Assembly (NCBI GenBank): GCA_021323555.1
Contig: JAJONP010000099.1
Location: forward strand, 1 to 7,286
Length of the DNA stretch: 7,286 bases
Source: Gammaproteobacteria bacterium
GTDB taxonomy: Bacteria > Pseudomonadota > Gammaproteobacteria > DSM-16500
Direction: 5' to 3'
In this document: piece after piece, positions 1-5,602 of the stretch
Numbering within the stretch: position 1 is the first letter of the stretch
How the letters are laid out: every line of letters starts with the position of its first letter
Translations under genes and position numbers: made by a program
Notes under the pieces: model-generated
What the model saw: the letters and a program-made list of their open reading frames with translations, nothing else
Database searches by the model: none
What the model was told of the DNA's origin: nothing

Positions 1-89
1 ATTTTTGAGTGATATTTTCTGCATGACCGCCTGCTAAAATGATTAGCTCTGAAAACAACCTCAAAGGATAGTAATAAAACGCATACAGA

Positions 90-120
90 CTTGCACGCAC
101 ACAAGAAAATCACGCGCAAG
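90..120 (-). terminator. Possible terminator hairpin after the 156-aa gene
   Basis: The arms CTTGCACG (90-97) and CGCGCAAG (113-120) pair over 8 bases with one G-T wobble. The hairpin begins 17 bases beyond the stop codon of the minus-strand gene at 137-607. The following T-rich stretch on the minus strand is loose and several bases away, so this is a weak terminator candidate. Positions 1-89 show no gene I can support. Confidence 0.3.
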
Positions 121-136
121 CCAGTTGCCTACACGA

Positions 137-607
137 TTACTTGCATGTTTCAAACAGTTCTTTCAGCAACTTCTCTACTTTTTCTTTTTCCTTAATGGAT
201 TTTTTACGCAAAGGATCAACCACATTGATTACTGCTTGTATAAAATCATCGAAATATCTTGGCGATCCAATAAATCGAAAAGCACTTATGGCATCGCAAA
301 CCGTCTCTGCGACTAGCTGTGATATGTGATCAAACTCCTCCATATGTTGCGTAAAATCATCGCTGAAACTTAAAAAAGCACATAAATACTTTTCACAAGA
401 TTGCTTTTGGTTCCCTCTAACCAGCATGGCTGTTAGACTGAGCCCTACTACCATAGAAAATTGCCAACGGTAATGTTCATGGAAGTCCGCAGATTTCTTT
501 CCAATATGTTGCCTGGTAACCTCCTCTAAAGCCGCCTTGATCAGATAAGAAAGAGGCATAACTAGATTGCTTGCACACACTGAAATGGTTATACTTTTAT
601 TGGTCAT
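137..607 (-). CDS. Hypothetical protein, 156 aa
   Basis: I do not recognise this protein. It starts at ATG, with GGAG about 8-9 bases upstream on the minus strand, which supports both the start and that it is a real gene. The sequence looks mostly alpha-helical. It has a moderately hydrophobic central part (about residues 50-63, around MVVGLSLTAML), four cysteines spread along the chain, and a strongly charged lysine/glutamate-rich C-terminal helix (about residues 134-155) that could form a coiled coil. There is no clear signal peptide and no catalytic motif. It is the last gene of the minus-strand series parA, initiator, ribbon-helix-helix protein, this gene. A hairpin separates it from the gene before, so it may have its own promoter. 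A plasmid accessory role is only a guess from position. Confidence 0.7.
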   Translation of the reverse strand: MTNKSITISVCASNLVMPLSYLIKAALEEVTRQHIGKKSADFHEHYRWQFSMVVGLSLTAMLVRGNQKQSCEKYLCAFLSFSDDFTQHMEEFDHISQLVAETVCDAISAFRFIGSPRYFDDFIQAVINVVDPLRKKSIKEKEKVEKLLKELFETCK

Positions 608-649
608 AACTTGATCTCCGATTAGATTGAGTTTTGATTTGTAATTAGT

Positions 650-689
650 ACCAAAATGAGGAAGGCATCCTCATTTTGGTGCGTTTTTT
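650..689 (+). terminator. Plus-strand intrinsic terminator-like hairpin
   Basis: A perfect 13-bp inverted repeat (650-662 and 668-680, arms ACCAAAATGAGGA and TCCTCATTTTGGT) has a 5-base loop and is followed by GCGTTTTTT (681-689). Read on the plus strand this is a good intrinsic terminator shape. No plus-strand gene lies upstream in the window. On the minus strand there is no T-run after the stem, and the hairpin would sit in the leader of the 156-aa gene. It may terminate an unseen antisense RNA, or act as an operator or attenuator-like structure for the minus-strand gene. Confidence 0.55.
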
Positions 690-769
690 AAAATTTACAT
701 GAACAAAATAACTTTTATGTATAACTATGTCAATACATTGTTACAACAAAATTATTTATGACGTCCAAC

Positions 770-994
770 TTATTGGTTTAATTTAATGAGGTCTATAATT
801 TCACTCACGTCTTTTTTGCTAGCATCCAGTATGATCAGTTCAATAATTGTTCCCATTGGAATTTTTATAGCGGATTTCTTATTAATCTTATCTGTTATTT
901 CACGTAAGGCTTCTATCACTTCAATGCGTAACCTAAAAGTTTGAAGCTTTCTTTTTTTTTCTTTTATTAATGGATCATTATTTATTTTTTTCAA
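770..994 (-). CDS. Small ribbon-helix-helix-like DNA-binding protein, 74 aa
   Basis: Probable DNA-binding regulator or partition/copy-control accessory factor. The start codon is TTG, not ATG. An AGGGAGA Shine-Dalgarno sequence ends about 6-7 bases before it, which decides the start. After a lysine-rich N-terminus, residues 17-23 (LQTFRLR) fit the beta strand of a ribbon-helix-helix fold, residues 24-38 fit helix A, and residues 45-60 (IPMGTIIELIILDASK) fit helix B with a turn before it. The size is typical of CopG/Arc-like proteins. The gene lies 115 bp downstream of the initiator gene on the same strand and could be cotranscribed. A role as copy-number repressor, or as the DNA-binding partner of ParA, is inferred from position. 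The fold assignment is by pattern only. Confidence 0.65.
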   Translation of the reverse strand: MKKINNDPLIKEKKRKLQTFRLRIEVIEALREITDKINKKSAIKIPMGTIIELIILDASKKDVSEIIDLIKLNQ

Positions 995-1109
995 AACTGC
1001 TCTCCCTATCCTACTTTGAAAATCTATTGATCTTTTTGAAATTAAAAATTTTATCCATAAAATAATATCATACTCATGGCTTTTATTATTTAAAAATCAT
1101 GATGTGAGG

Positions 1110-2360
1110 TTAGCTTTTAAATATACCTTCTTTTTCTATGACAGATTGCATGTAATAACCAAATAGTACGCGCTTAATAGGATCGGTCATTCCATAGGAT
1201 TGATATTGTATCTTTAAATGACGCGGAAGTATTTTGTGCAAAATTTCTTGTTTTCCTTCCTTTGAAAGTGAATCCTCCCAAATAATAAATTTCTCTTCTA
1301 AAACAGCTTGTTTCCTTTTTTCTACTCTTTCAGCCATGAGCTTGATTGTTTTTTCTTGCTCATTACAATAGCTCTCAGAAATGTATCGATGGCCTGTTCT
1401 TAAAATACCCATCAAAAAATTTAGTTTGCTTGTTTTGATAGGCGGTAATTTGTTGTTGTCTATGTCATAACTAAATTCTATTAACGATTCTTCAACCTCC
1501 GAAGCGGAGATATTACCTAAGGAGGCCAACTGTTTAATCTGTGTTTGTGTAAAGCCTAATCGCGCATAAGAAGTTATATCAAAATTCCACTCACCATTTA
1601 AGCTAGTAGTAGTTTCTTTTAATTTTAAAAAACTACTACTACTAGAAGATGTTGGTTCCCTATCCGCTTCCTTATTGGTTACTAATTGATTACTAATGGC
1701 GGTTACTAATCCGCTTACTAATTGGTTACTAACTGATGGATTTCTTTTCTCTTTTAATATAGCTTCTCTAATCTCTTGAGTAATAGAAAAAGAAGAAAAA
1801 CCGCCCTGACCTCTCTGTCCAGTTTCTCTCTTTAAAAGACCTTTTTTAATTAATCGTTGGATAGCTGTTTTTACAGTATGAGAAGTAGTATTTGTTATGG
1901 TTCTTAATATTTCATTCGTTATAAATCCTGAAATTAATTTTCCTCTATAAATGCAGTCTTCAACAATATAAAAAAGTATCTTTCTTTGGTGGCCACTTAT
2001 CTTTGAAACTATAGATTGTGTGGTTACTAATCCGCTTACTAATTGGTTACTAATTGGTTCCTTATTGCGGTTACTAATCCGCTTACTAATTGGTTCCTTA
2101 TCTATTTTTTTAGTCACATTATTTTTATATGATTGATTACTAATTGATTCCTTATTGATTACCAATTGGTTACTAATATCGGTTACTAATTGGTTACTAA
2201 TTAATGGCAATTTGTGACTAATTTCAATGTTTTTTATTTGTTCTGTTTGAGCGATAAAGTACGGCCTATCATCCGTGGCTATACTTGGTGGTTTTCGAAT
2301 AATTTTTATTTTTTCACTTTTATCTTTTGTTTTTTTTAGAATTTCGTCTAAGTTTGCCAT
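1110..2360 (-). CDS. Putative plasmid replication initiator, winged helix, with intragenic iterons (416 aa)
   Basis: Most likely a plasmid replication initiator. The start ATG is preceded by AAGGAAGG at about 7 bases. Residues 1-118 form a low-complexity, lysine-rich segment with repeated SNQLV units. Residues about 120-198 look like a winged helix-turn-helix: SHTVKTAIQRLIKKGLL resembles the recognition helix, followed by a Gly/Arg-rich wing (GQRGQGGFSS). Residues 208-250 are a second SNQLV segment with a run of six serines. Residues 255-416 are a helical C-terminal domain of unknown function. The SNQLV repeats are the translation of DNA repeats listed separately. The gene lies 25 bp after parA in the same direction, so the two probably form an operon. 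It occupies the position where parB often stands, so a centromere-binding partner of ParA is the main alternative. I saw no DNA polymerase or helicase motif. Confidence 0.65.
   Translation of the reverse strand: MANLDEILKKTKDKSEKIKIIRKPPSIATDDRPYFIAQTEQIKNIEISHKLPLISNQLVTDISNQLVINKESISNQSYKNNVTKKIDKEPISKRISNRNKEPISNQLVSGLVTTQSIVSKISGHQRKILFYIVEDCIYRGKLISGFITNEILRTITNTTSHTVKTAIQRLIKKGLLKRETGQRGQGGFSSFSITQEIREAILKEKRNPSVSNQLVSGLVTAISNQLVTNKEADREPTSSSSSSFLKLKETTTSLNGEWNFDITSYARLGFTQTQIKQLASLGNISASEVEESLIEFSYDIDNNKLPPIKTSKLNFLMGILRTGHRYISESYCNEQEKTIKLMAERVEKRKQAVLEEKFIIWEDSLSKEGKQEILHKILPRHLKIQYQSYGMTDPIKRVLFGYYMQSVIEKEGIFKS
1604..1641. repeat. Inverted repeat within the initiator gene
   Basis: TAGTAGTAGTTT (1604-1615) is exactly complementary to AAACTACTACTA (1630-1641), with a 14-base AT-only interior apart from one C. 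The right arm is part of a CTA microsatellite coding for the serine run. It lies about 40 bp from the nearest iteron cluster, so it may be part of an origin (easily melted stem) or may be a chance product of the microsatellite. Confidence 0.5.
1679..1732. repeat. Iteron-like cluster 1: five TTACTAA motifs
   Basis: TTACTAA occurs at 1679, 1690, 1703, 1715 and 1726, with steps of 11, 13, 12 and 11 bases, close to one DNA helical turn. Most copies sit in the longer context GGTTACTAAT. The cluster lies inside the initiator gene and encodes residues around 209-227. The 32 bases at 1701-1732 are identical to 2022-2053. Helically phased direct repeats in or beside an initiator gene are the hallmark of plasmid iterons. 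Confidence 0.75.
2024..2089. repeat. Iteron-like cluster 2: five TTACTAA motifs, two reading frames
   Basis: TTACTAA occurs at 2024, 2036, 2047, 2071 and 2083. The block 2022-2048 (27 bp) is repeated exactly at 2069-2095. The first copy begins at a codon first base and encodes NQLVSGLVT. The second is shifted by one base and encodes PISKRISN. Keeping the nucleotide sequence while changing the peptide points to selection on DNA rather than protein. The cluster encodes residues about 90-113. Confidence 0.8.
2137..2200. repeat. Iteron-like cluster 3: four TTACTAA motifs plus one variant
   Basis: TTACTAA occurs at 2137, 2170, 2183 and 2194, with a variant TTACCAA at 2159. Steps from 2159 are 11, 13 and 11. 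This cluster encodes the SNQLV units near residues 54-75. Clusters 2 and 3 precede the winged-helix coding region in the gene and cluster 1 follows it, so the sites fall in the low-complexity linkers where the protein can tolerate them. Confidence 0.75.
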
Positions 2361-2385
2361 TCTTAAACCTTCCTTATTTTTATGG

Positions 2386-3363
2386 CTATAAGGTTGTTTG
2401 TTTAGTGTCTTTCCAGAGATTGATACCTAATATTTCTTTTGTAAATTGGTCAATGTCTTCTCGGATGGTGGATTTTTTAGATAGATCAAAAATAGATTTT
2501 GAATCAAATATGGCGTTTCTCATGGAAGCGTCAATGCGGCATACTACAGGTAAAATTTTGCTAAGCATGTCTGTGCGTTTTGTTAATTCATGCATATAAA
2601 TAGCGCCAAGACGTTCTCTTGCATCGTATTTATTCCATACTATTCGATAGTCAAAACTGAGCTTAAAGTCTTTTTTTACTCGATTAAGTTCAGAAATTGT
2701 ATAATCTAAGCCATCCATAGCATAAGGATCAGGATTAATAGGCACTACTATCAAATCTGATGCACAAGTTGCTGCTGTATTTATTTTATTAATGGCTGGT
2801 GGGCAATCAATAATGATTAAGTCATAATTATTGCGAACTGTAGCTATAGTGTCTTTCAGTAAATCCTTTAGATTAGCAGAGGATTGAGTTAATTCAGTAT
2901 CTAGCCTTGAATTATTTAAGTTTGAGGGGATAATATGCAGACTATCAGCTAGTTTAACGATAGAATTTTCAACAGGTATTTTATCTCTAAATAAGTTAAG
3001 CCATACAGGTTTATCTCTAGCTTCAATGCTGAATGAACGTGTTAAATTGGCTTGTTGGTCTAAGTCAATGGCAAGTATTCTAGCGCCATAATGACTTGCT
3101 CTGACAGCAAGACAAAAAGATAAAGAAGTTTTTCCAACACCGCCTTTTACTATCTGGAAGGAAATAATTGTTTTTGGATATTCAAAACCTCTTTCTTCAA
3201 ATAGCTTTCTTATACCTTCTGAAGAAATTATCTTTCTTCGATTATTTGTTAGTTGTGTTTGGATATTATGTGTTTTAAGAGCCTTGTATACGCCTTGGAC
3301 GGTGATACCCCCTAAACAATCAGATAATTCTTTAGGAGTTATAGTTTCTTTAAATTGTTCCAT
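2386..3363 (-). CDS. parA: ParA-family partition ATPase with N-terminal helix-turn-helix (325 aa)
   Basis: Plasmid partition ATPase that would position plasmid copies on the nucleoid. The start ATG has GGAG 11 bases upstream, a rather long spacing. Residues 1-60 carry a helix-turn-helix-like region (TPKELSDCLGGITVQGVYKA), as in type Ia ParA proteins that repress their own operon. Then come the deviant Walker A KGGVGKT (residues 73-79, signature lysine K73), the Walker A' ILAIDLDQQ (96-104) and the Walker B DLIIIDCPP (181-189). Length fits the family. The next gene downstream is the putative initiator, not a recognisable ParB; in most type Ia systems ParB follows directly. The upstream region holds a parS-like site and inverted repeats that could be operator or centromere. 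The family assignment is firm; the missing partner is the unusual point. Confidence 0.92.
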   Translation of the reverse strand: MEQFKETITPKELSDCLGGITVQGVYKALKTHNIQTQLTNNRRKIISSEGIRKLFEERGFEYPKTIISFQIVKGGVGKTSLSFCLAVRASHYGARILAIDLDQQANLTRSFSIEARDKPVWLNLFRDKIPVENSIVKLADSLHIIPSNLNNSRLDTELTQSSANLKDLLKDTIATVRNNYDLIIIDCPPAINKINTAATCASDLIVVPINPDPYAMDGLDYTISELNRVKKDFKLSFDYRIVWNKYDARERLGAIYMHELTKRTDMLSKILPVVCRIDASMRNAIFDSKSIFDLSKKSTIREDIDQFTKEILGINLWKDTKQTTL

Positions 3364-3464
3364 ATTTTAAAATACTCCATTGCGGTTTAATATAATTTAA
3401 CTTTATACATAATAAATGAAACTACCATAATATCAACTGATTATTGAAACTTATTGTTTAGTAC

Positions 3465-3480
3465 TGTTCTACGTGAAACT
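3465..3480. promoter_or_regulatory. parS-like site upstream of parA
   Basis: TGTTCTACGTGAAACT matches the chromosomal parS consensus TGTTTCACGTGAAACA at 13 of 16 positions. The right half ACGTGAAAC is intact and the left half is degenerate. It lies about 100 bp upstream of parA, where a partition site would be expected. No ParB gene is seen in the window, so function is uncertain. Confidence 0.5.
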
Positions 3481-3496
3481 CTCTTACTATTCTCTA

Positions 3497-3549
3497 AGCA
3501 CTCTCTGTTGAATTTTTTTCTGACAAGAAAAAATTCAACAGAGAGTGCT
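3497..3549. repeat. Perfect 22-bp inverted repeat
   Basis: The arms 3497-3518 and 3528-3549 are exact complements of 22 bases around a 9-base loop. The outer part reads AGCACTCTCTGTTGAA and the inner part is a T-run facing an A-run. Neither strand has a T-run after the stem, so it is not an ordinary terminator. It lies between the parS-like site and the divergent integrase module, and could be a partition or operator site, a cruciform, or a small terminal-inverted-repeat remnant. Confidence 0.75.
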
Positions 3550-3595
3550 AATTGTCATCCATTAACCCGTTGTTAAATAGGATTTTTCTCATAAA

Positions 3596-3632
3596 ATTCA
3601 ACAGTGAACTGCGGGGGAACGTAAAGTTGAAT
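3596..3632. repeat. Second ATTCAAC/GTTGAAT inverted pair
   Basis: ATTCAAC (3596-3602) and GTTGAAT (3626-3632) form an inverted pair. The 12 bases at 3593-3604 (AAAATTCAACAG) also occur in the right arm of the neighbouring 22-bp repeat. Four copies of the heptamer therefore lie between 3507 and 3632 in alternating orientation, suggesting a protein-binding array. Confidence 0.5.
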
Positions 3633-3725
3633 ACTATTTTTGAAATAATTTTAGCCAATTTCTGTCTATGCCATTTAAAGCTATTGCTTTCTTATTATTT
3701 GCTTTTAAACTTTTTTAAAAAGGCT

Positions 3726-3731
3726 TATAGT
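3726..3731 (+). promoter_or_regulatory. Possible -10 box for the hammerhead/integrase transcript
   Basis: TATAGT matches the sigma-70 -10 box TATAAT at 5 of 6 positions. Transcription would start near 3738, at the first bases of the hammerhead. No good -35 box is present at the right spacing (TTTTAA at 3703-3708 is poor), so the call is tentative. Confidence 0.3.
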
Positions 3732-3739
3732 GTGTCGGA

Positions 3740-3791
3740 AGGCAACTGATGACTAGGTGCAACTCCTAAGAAACCTGTAAAGGTCTTGCCT
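3740..3791 (+). ncRNA. Type I hammerhead ribozyme
   Basis: A self-cleaving RNA whose core elements fall in the right order. Stem I is AGGCAA (3740-3745) with TTGCCT (3786-3791), 6 bp. The core CTGATGA is at 3746-3752. Stem II is TAGG (3754-3757) with CCTA (3765-3768) and a 7-base loop. GAAA is at 3770-3773. Stem III is ACCT (3773-3776) with AGGT (3781-3784), closed by a GTAA (GNRA) tetraloop. The cleavage triplet GTC is at 3783-3785, so cleavage is predicted between 3785 and 3786. Stems II and III are closed and stem I is open, which defines type I. One irregularity is a C-A mismatch (3753, 3769) at the base of stem II, usually G-C, which may slow cleavage. It lies about 770 bp before the integrase start on the same strand. 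Hammerheads near integrases are known from phages and integrated elements. Confidence 0.85.
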
Positions 3792-3827
3792 AAAAATCGT
3801 ATTTTACTTCTGAACCTATACGAGGGT

Positions 3828-4215
3828 CTTTACTGAAAGAGGTATCAGGTACCGAATTTTTATCCGCCTGTAATGATGATCCGACAGTGGTCGGTTAGGG
3901 TGCTGGGAAAAATTTCTAGTCCTGAGTGTTTTGTCACGTCTGTTTAAGCGCAAATTGCTGCGTGTTCCTTGGGGCCACACAGTCTTTCGGATGGTGTCTC
4001 CCAACAGATTCCGATCTGATCTTTTAGGGCAATGGTAAATTATTGTCTCTGAGTGCAAATCTGTATTTAATAGAGTTTTCTTATGGCTGCGTTTTCTTTG
4101 GGTGTCACAATTTTTTAGAGTGTGGGTCTTCCAATAGATTTCGAGCTGATCTTATTAGGCAATAGCGGAGTGATTGCCTTTGCGTGTAGCCCTGTATTCA
4201 ATGGATTTTTCTTAT
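3828..4215. repeat. Three diverged tandem repeats, ~129 bp period
   Basis: GCTGCG recurs at 3957 and 4086 and TTAGGG at 3895 and 4024, both exactly 129 bp apart. Copies 2 (3957-4085) and 3 (4086-4215) match clearly in three stretches: GCTGCGT plus TTGG near their starts, the stretch around CCAACAGATT (4001) and CCAATAGATT (4131), and the stretch around CTGTATTTAA (4061) and CTGTATTCAA. Copy 1 (about 3828-3956) is much more diverged, with indels. A stem is kept: GGCAAT/ATTGTC (4028-4047) in copy 2, GGCAAT/ATTGCC (4158-4178) in copy 3 and a bulged version in copy 1. Confidence 0.65.
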
Positions 4216-4220
4216 CCACA
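4212..4220 (+). promoter_or_regulatory. Perfect DnaA box
   Basis: TTATCCACA is an exact match to the strong DnaA-box consensus TTATNCACA. It stands at the end of the third tandem repeat. A second exact copy lies at 5686-5694, beyond the integrase. Single 9-mers can occur by chance, so replication relevance is uncertain. Confidence 0.4.
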
Positions 4221-4563
4221 AGCGGTGAAGAGGGTGTTTTCATCAAAACATCGTGCGACTTGTCTTGAATACAACAGGAGTGCCTCGTGATGGCAGCGGG
4301 GTTACCCACTTCTGAGGCCTACAGCGTGTCCTATTGTCCATCGTGAGAGGATGGCGGCTTTACCGACTAGAATCAAATCTACCTGTTTTTTACAGGACTT
4401 TCCTTGTGGCCGAAATGTTGCAAGGTCAGTGTCAGAATACCATTCAAGTATTGCCAACAAGTGAAGGGTTAAAGAAAAAAGGAAGATCAGAAGAGGGTAG
4501 GGGAGTGAACCGTGTGAGTAATGTGATTAGCCATGGAGTTAAAAAAAGAGAAAAAGGAACGGT

Positions 4564-5523
4564 ATGGAAAAAACCAAGGGCTGGAAATCCACTTTAAACG
4601 CAGTGCTGCGAGAACACAATAAAGCGGCCAGTGTAGGGGGCAAGGCAGTCAGTTTTGCCACGCAAGCCGCACGCCGTGAAATATTGGAAAGGGGTTTTAA
4701 AGAACTGCGGGCACTGGGTTTTAAGCTGCCCGATGTACGAGGCTTTAAAGAGCGGCACATCCTGGCATTAGGCCAAGCGTGGGAAACCAAAGGATTGTCG
4801 GCCGCCACGATTCAAAATCGCTTCAGTGTTTTTCGTGTCTTTGCAGAATGGATAGGCAAAAAAGGGATGATACGCGGATCCGAATGCTATGTGAAAAACC
4901 CCAACACGGTGCTACGCCATTTAGCGGCTGAACGGGACAAGACATGGAGTGGACAAAAGCAATCGCTCGATGCCAAACTGGCAGCGATTGCTCAGAAGAA
5001 TAAGCATGTAGCATTGCAGATGGAGTTACAGCGTGCCTTTGGGTTACGGATGAAAGAAGCGGCGCTCTTAAAGCCTCATCAAGCCGATAGAGGGCATTAT
5101 CTAGCGGTGAATTGGGGCACGAAAGGCGGGCGTTCTCGTGTCATTGACATTCAAACCGATTACCAGCGGGATGTATTGAACCGCGCTAAGGCGCTTGTTG
5201 TCGGTCAAAGGGGCTCTATGGTGCCTGCGGAGTATTCTTTTAAAGCATGGCGTAACCAGTATTATTATGTCTGCCATCAATCAGGCATTAGTCGTAAGGA
5301 CGGCATTGTGAGCCATGGATTGAGGCACGAGCGATTAAATGAGGTATATCATGCTATTACAGGCATCAAAAGCCCTATTAAACGTAGTAGGGAGGATCCA
5401 GTGGATAAGCCAACTTCTTTATGGGATGAAGTGGCGCGTCAAGAAATAGCGGAGATAGCAGGCCACAGTCGTTCATCCGTGGCTGCGGCTTATATAGGAG
5501 CACGCTCCGGCCATAAAAAATAA
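4564..5523 (+). CDS. Tyrosine recombinase (phage-type integrase), 319 aa
   Basis: Site-specific DNA recombinase that breaks and rejoins DNA through a tyrosine. The ATG start has AAAAAGGAA 5-6 bases upstream. Residues about 25-105 form a SAM-like core-binding domain (helices around FATQAARREI, FKERHILALGQAW and IQNRFSVFRVFAEWIG). The catalytic domain follows: Arg in FGLRMKEAAL (R162), Lys in WGTKGGRSR (K187), the HGLRHE box (H251, R254), the second His in IAGHSRSS (H301) and nucleophile Y310 in AAAYIGAR. All key residues are present, so the enzyme should be active. It resembles the integrase-domain proteins (Integrase_1 type) common on proteobacterial plasmids and integrative elements. It stands alone: no excisionase is visible. 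GC content is visibly higher than in the parA region, consistent with separate origin. Target site is unknown; the hairpin at 5603-5713 is one candidate. Confidence 0.93.
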   Translation: MEKTKGWKSTLNAVLREHNKAASVGGKAVSFATQAARREILERGFKELRALGFKLPDVRGFKERHILALGQAWETKGLSAATIQNRFSVFRVFAEWIGKKGMIRGSECYVKNPNTVLRHLAAERDKTWSGQKQSLDAKLAAIAQKNKHVALQMELQRAFGLRMKEAALLKPHQADRGHYLAVNWGTKGGRSRVIDIQTDYQRDVLNRAKALVVGQRGSMVPAEYSFKAWRNQYYYVCHQSGISRKDGIVSHGLRHERLNEVYHAITGIKSPIKRSREDPVDKPTSLWDEVARQEIAEIAGHSRSSVAAAYIGARSGHKK

Positions 5524-5602
5524 TATCGGCTGCTGTGAAAGGCGAGCCATGCGGTTGCTTTTAAGCTTTTAGCTTTAATAAAAAAATAAAAAATGGTTGT
5601 AG

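Larger units (their letters stand above)
3792..4540 (+). ncRNA. Long apparently non-coding, probably structured leader before the integrase
   Basis: About 750 bases without a convincing gene: reading frames here lack Shine-Dalgarno support or are low-complexity shadows. The stretch holds many short hairpins readable on the plus strand, for example CCGAC/GTCGG (3881-3894), GGCAAT/ATTGCC (4158-4178), TGTTTT/AAAACA (4235-4250), CCATC/GATGG (4338-4354), CCTGT/ACAGG (4382-4396) and AATAC/GTATT (4436-4452). It follows the hammerhead and runs into the integrase gene, so it would form the 5' leader after ribozyme cleavage. Its role (RNA regulator, recombination or binding region, origin) is unknown. 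Confidence 0.45.

Noticed and set aside
1679..2200. CRISPR-like array of short repeats
   Set aside because: The repeats are 7-11 bp with 4-6 bp between them, lie within an open gene and have no spacers of CRISPR length.
3552..3749. Plus-strand ORF of 65 codons
   Set aside because: Low-complexity leucine/phenylalanine composition from AT-rich DNA, and it overlaps the hammerhead ribozyme.
3960..4215. Further hammerhead copies within the tandem repeats
   Set aside because: CTGATC occurs in copies 2 and 3 (4016, 4146), but not CTGATGA with a following GAAA and closing stems.
3816..4309. Two minus-strand ORFs (3816-4058 and 4115-4309)
   Set aside because: They cross the ~129-bp repeats, have atypical composition and no clear ribosome sites, and their similar peptides are explained by the DNA repeats.
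3720..4540. Group II or group I intron
   Set aside because: No domain V sequence, no intron-encoded protein and no recognisable splice boundaries; the hammerhead core explains the structured start.
4334..4597. Plus-strand ORF overlapping the integrase start
   Set aside because: It runs through the hairpin-rich leader, lacks a good ribosome site and ends inside the integrase gene in another frame.
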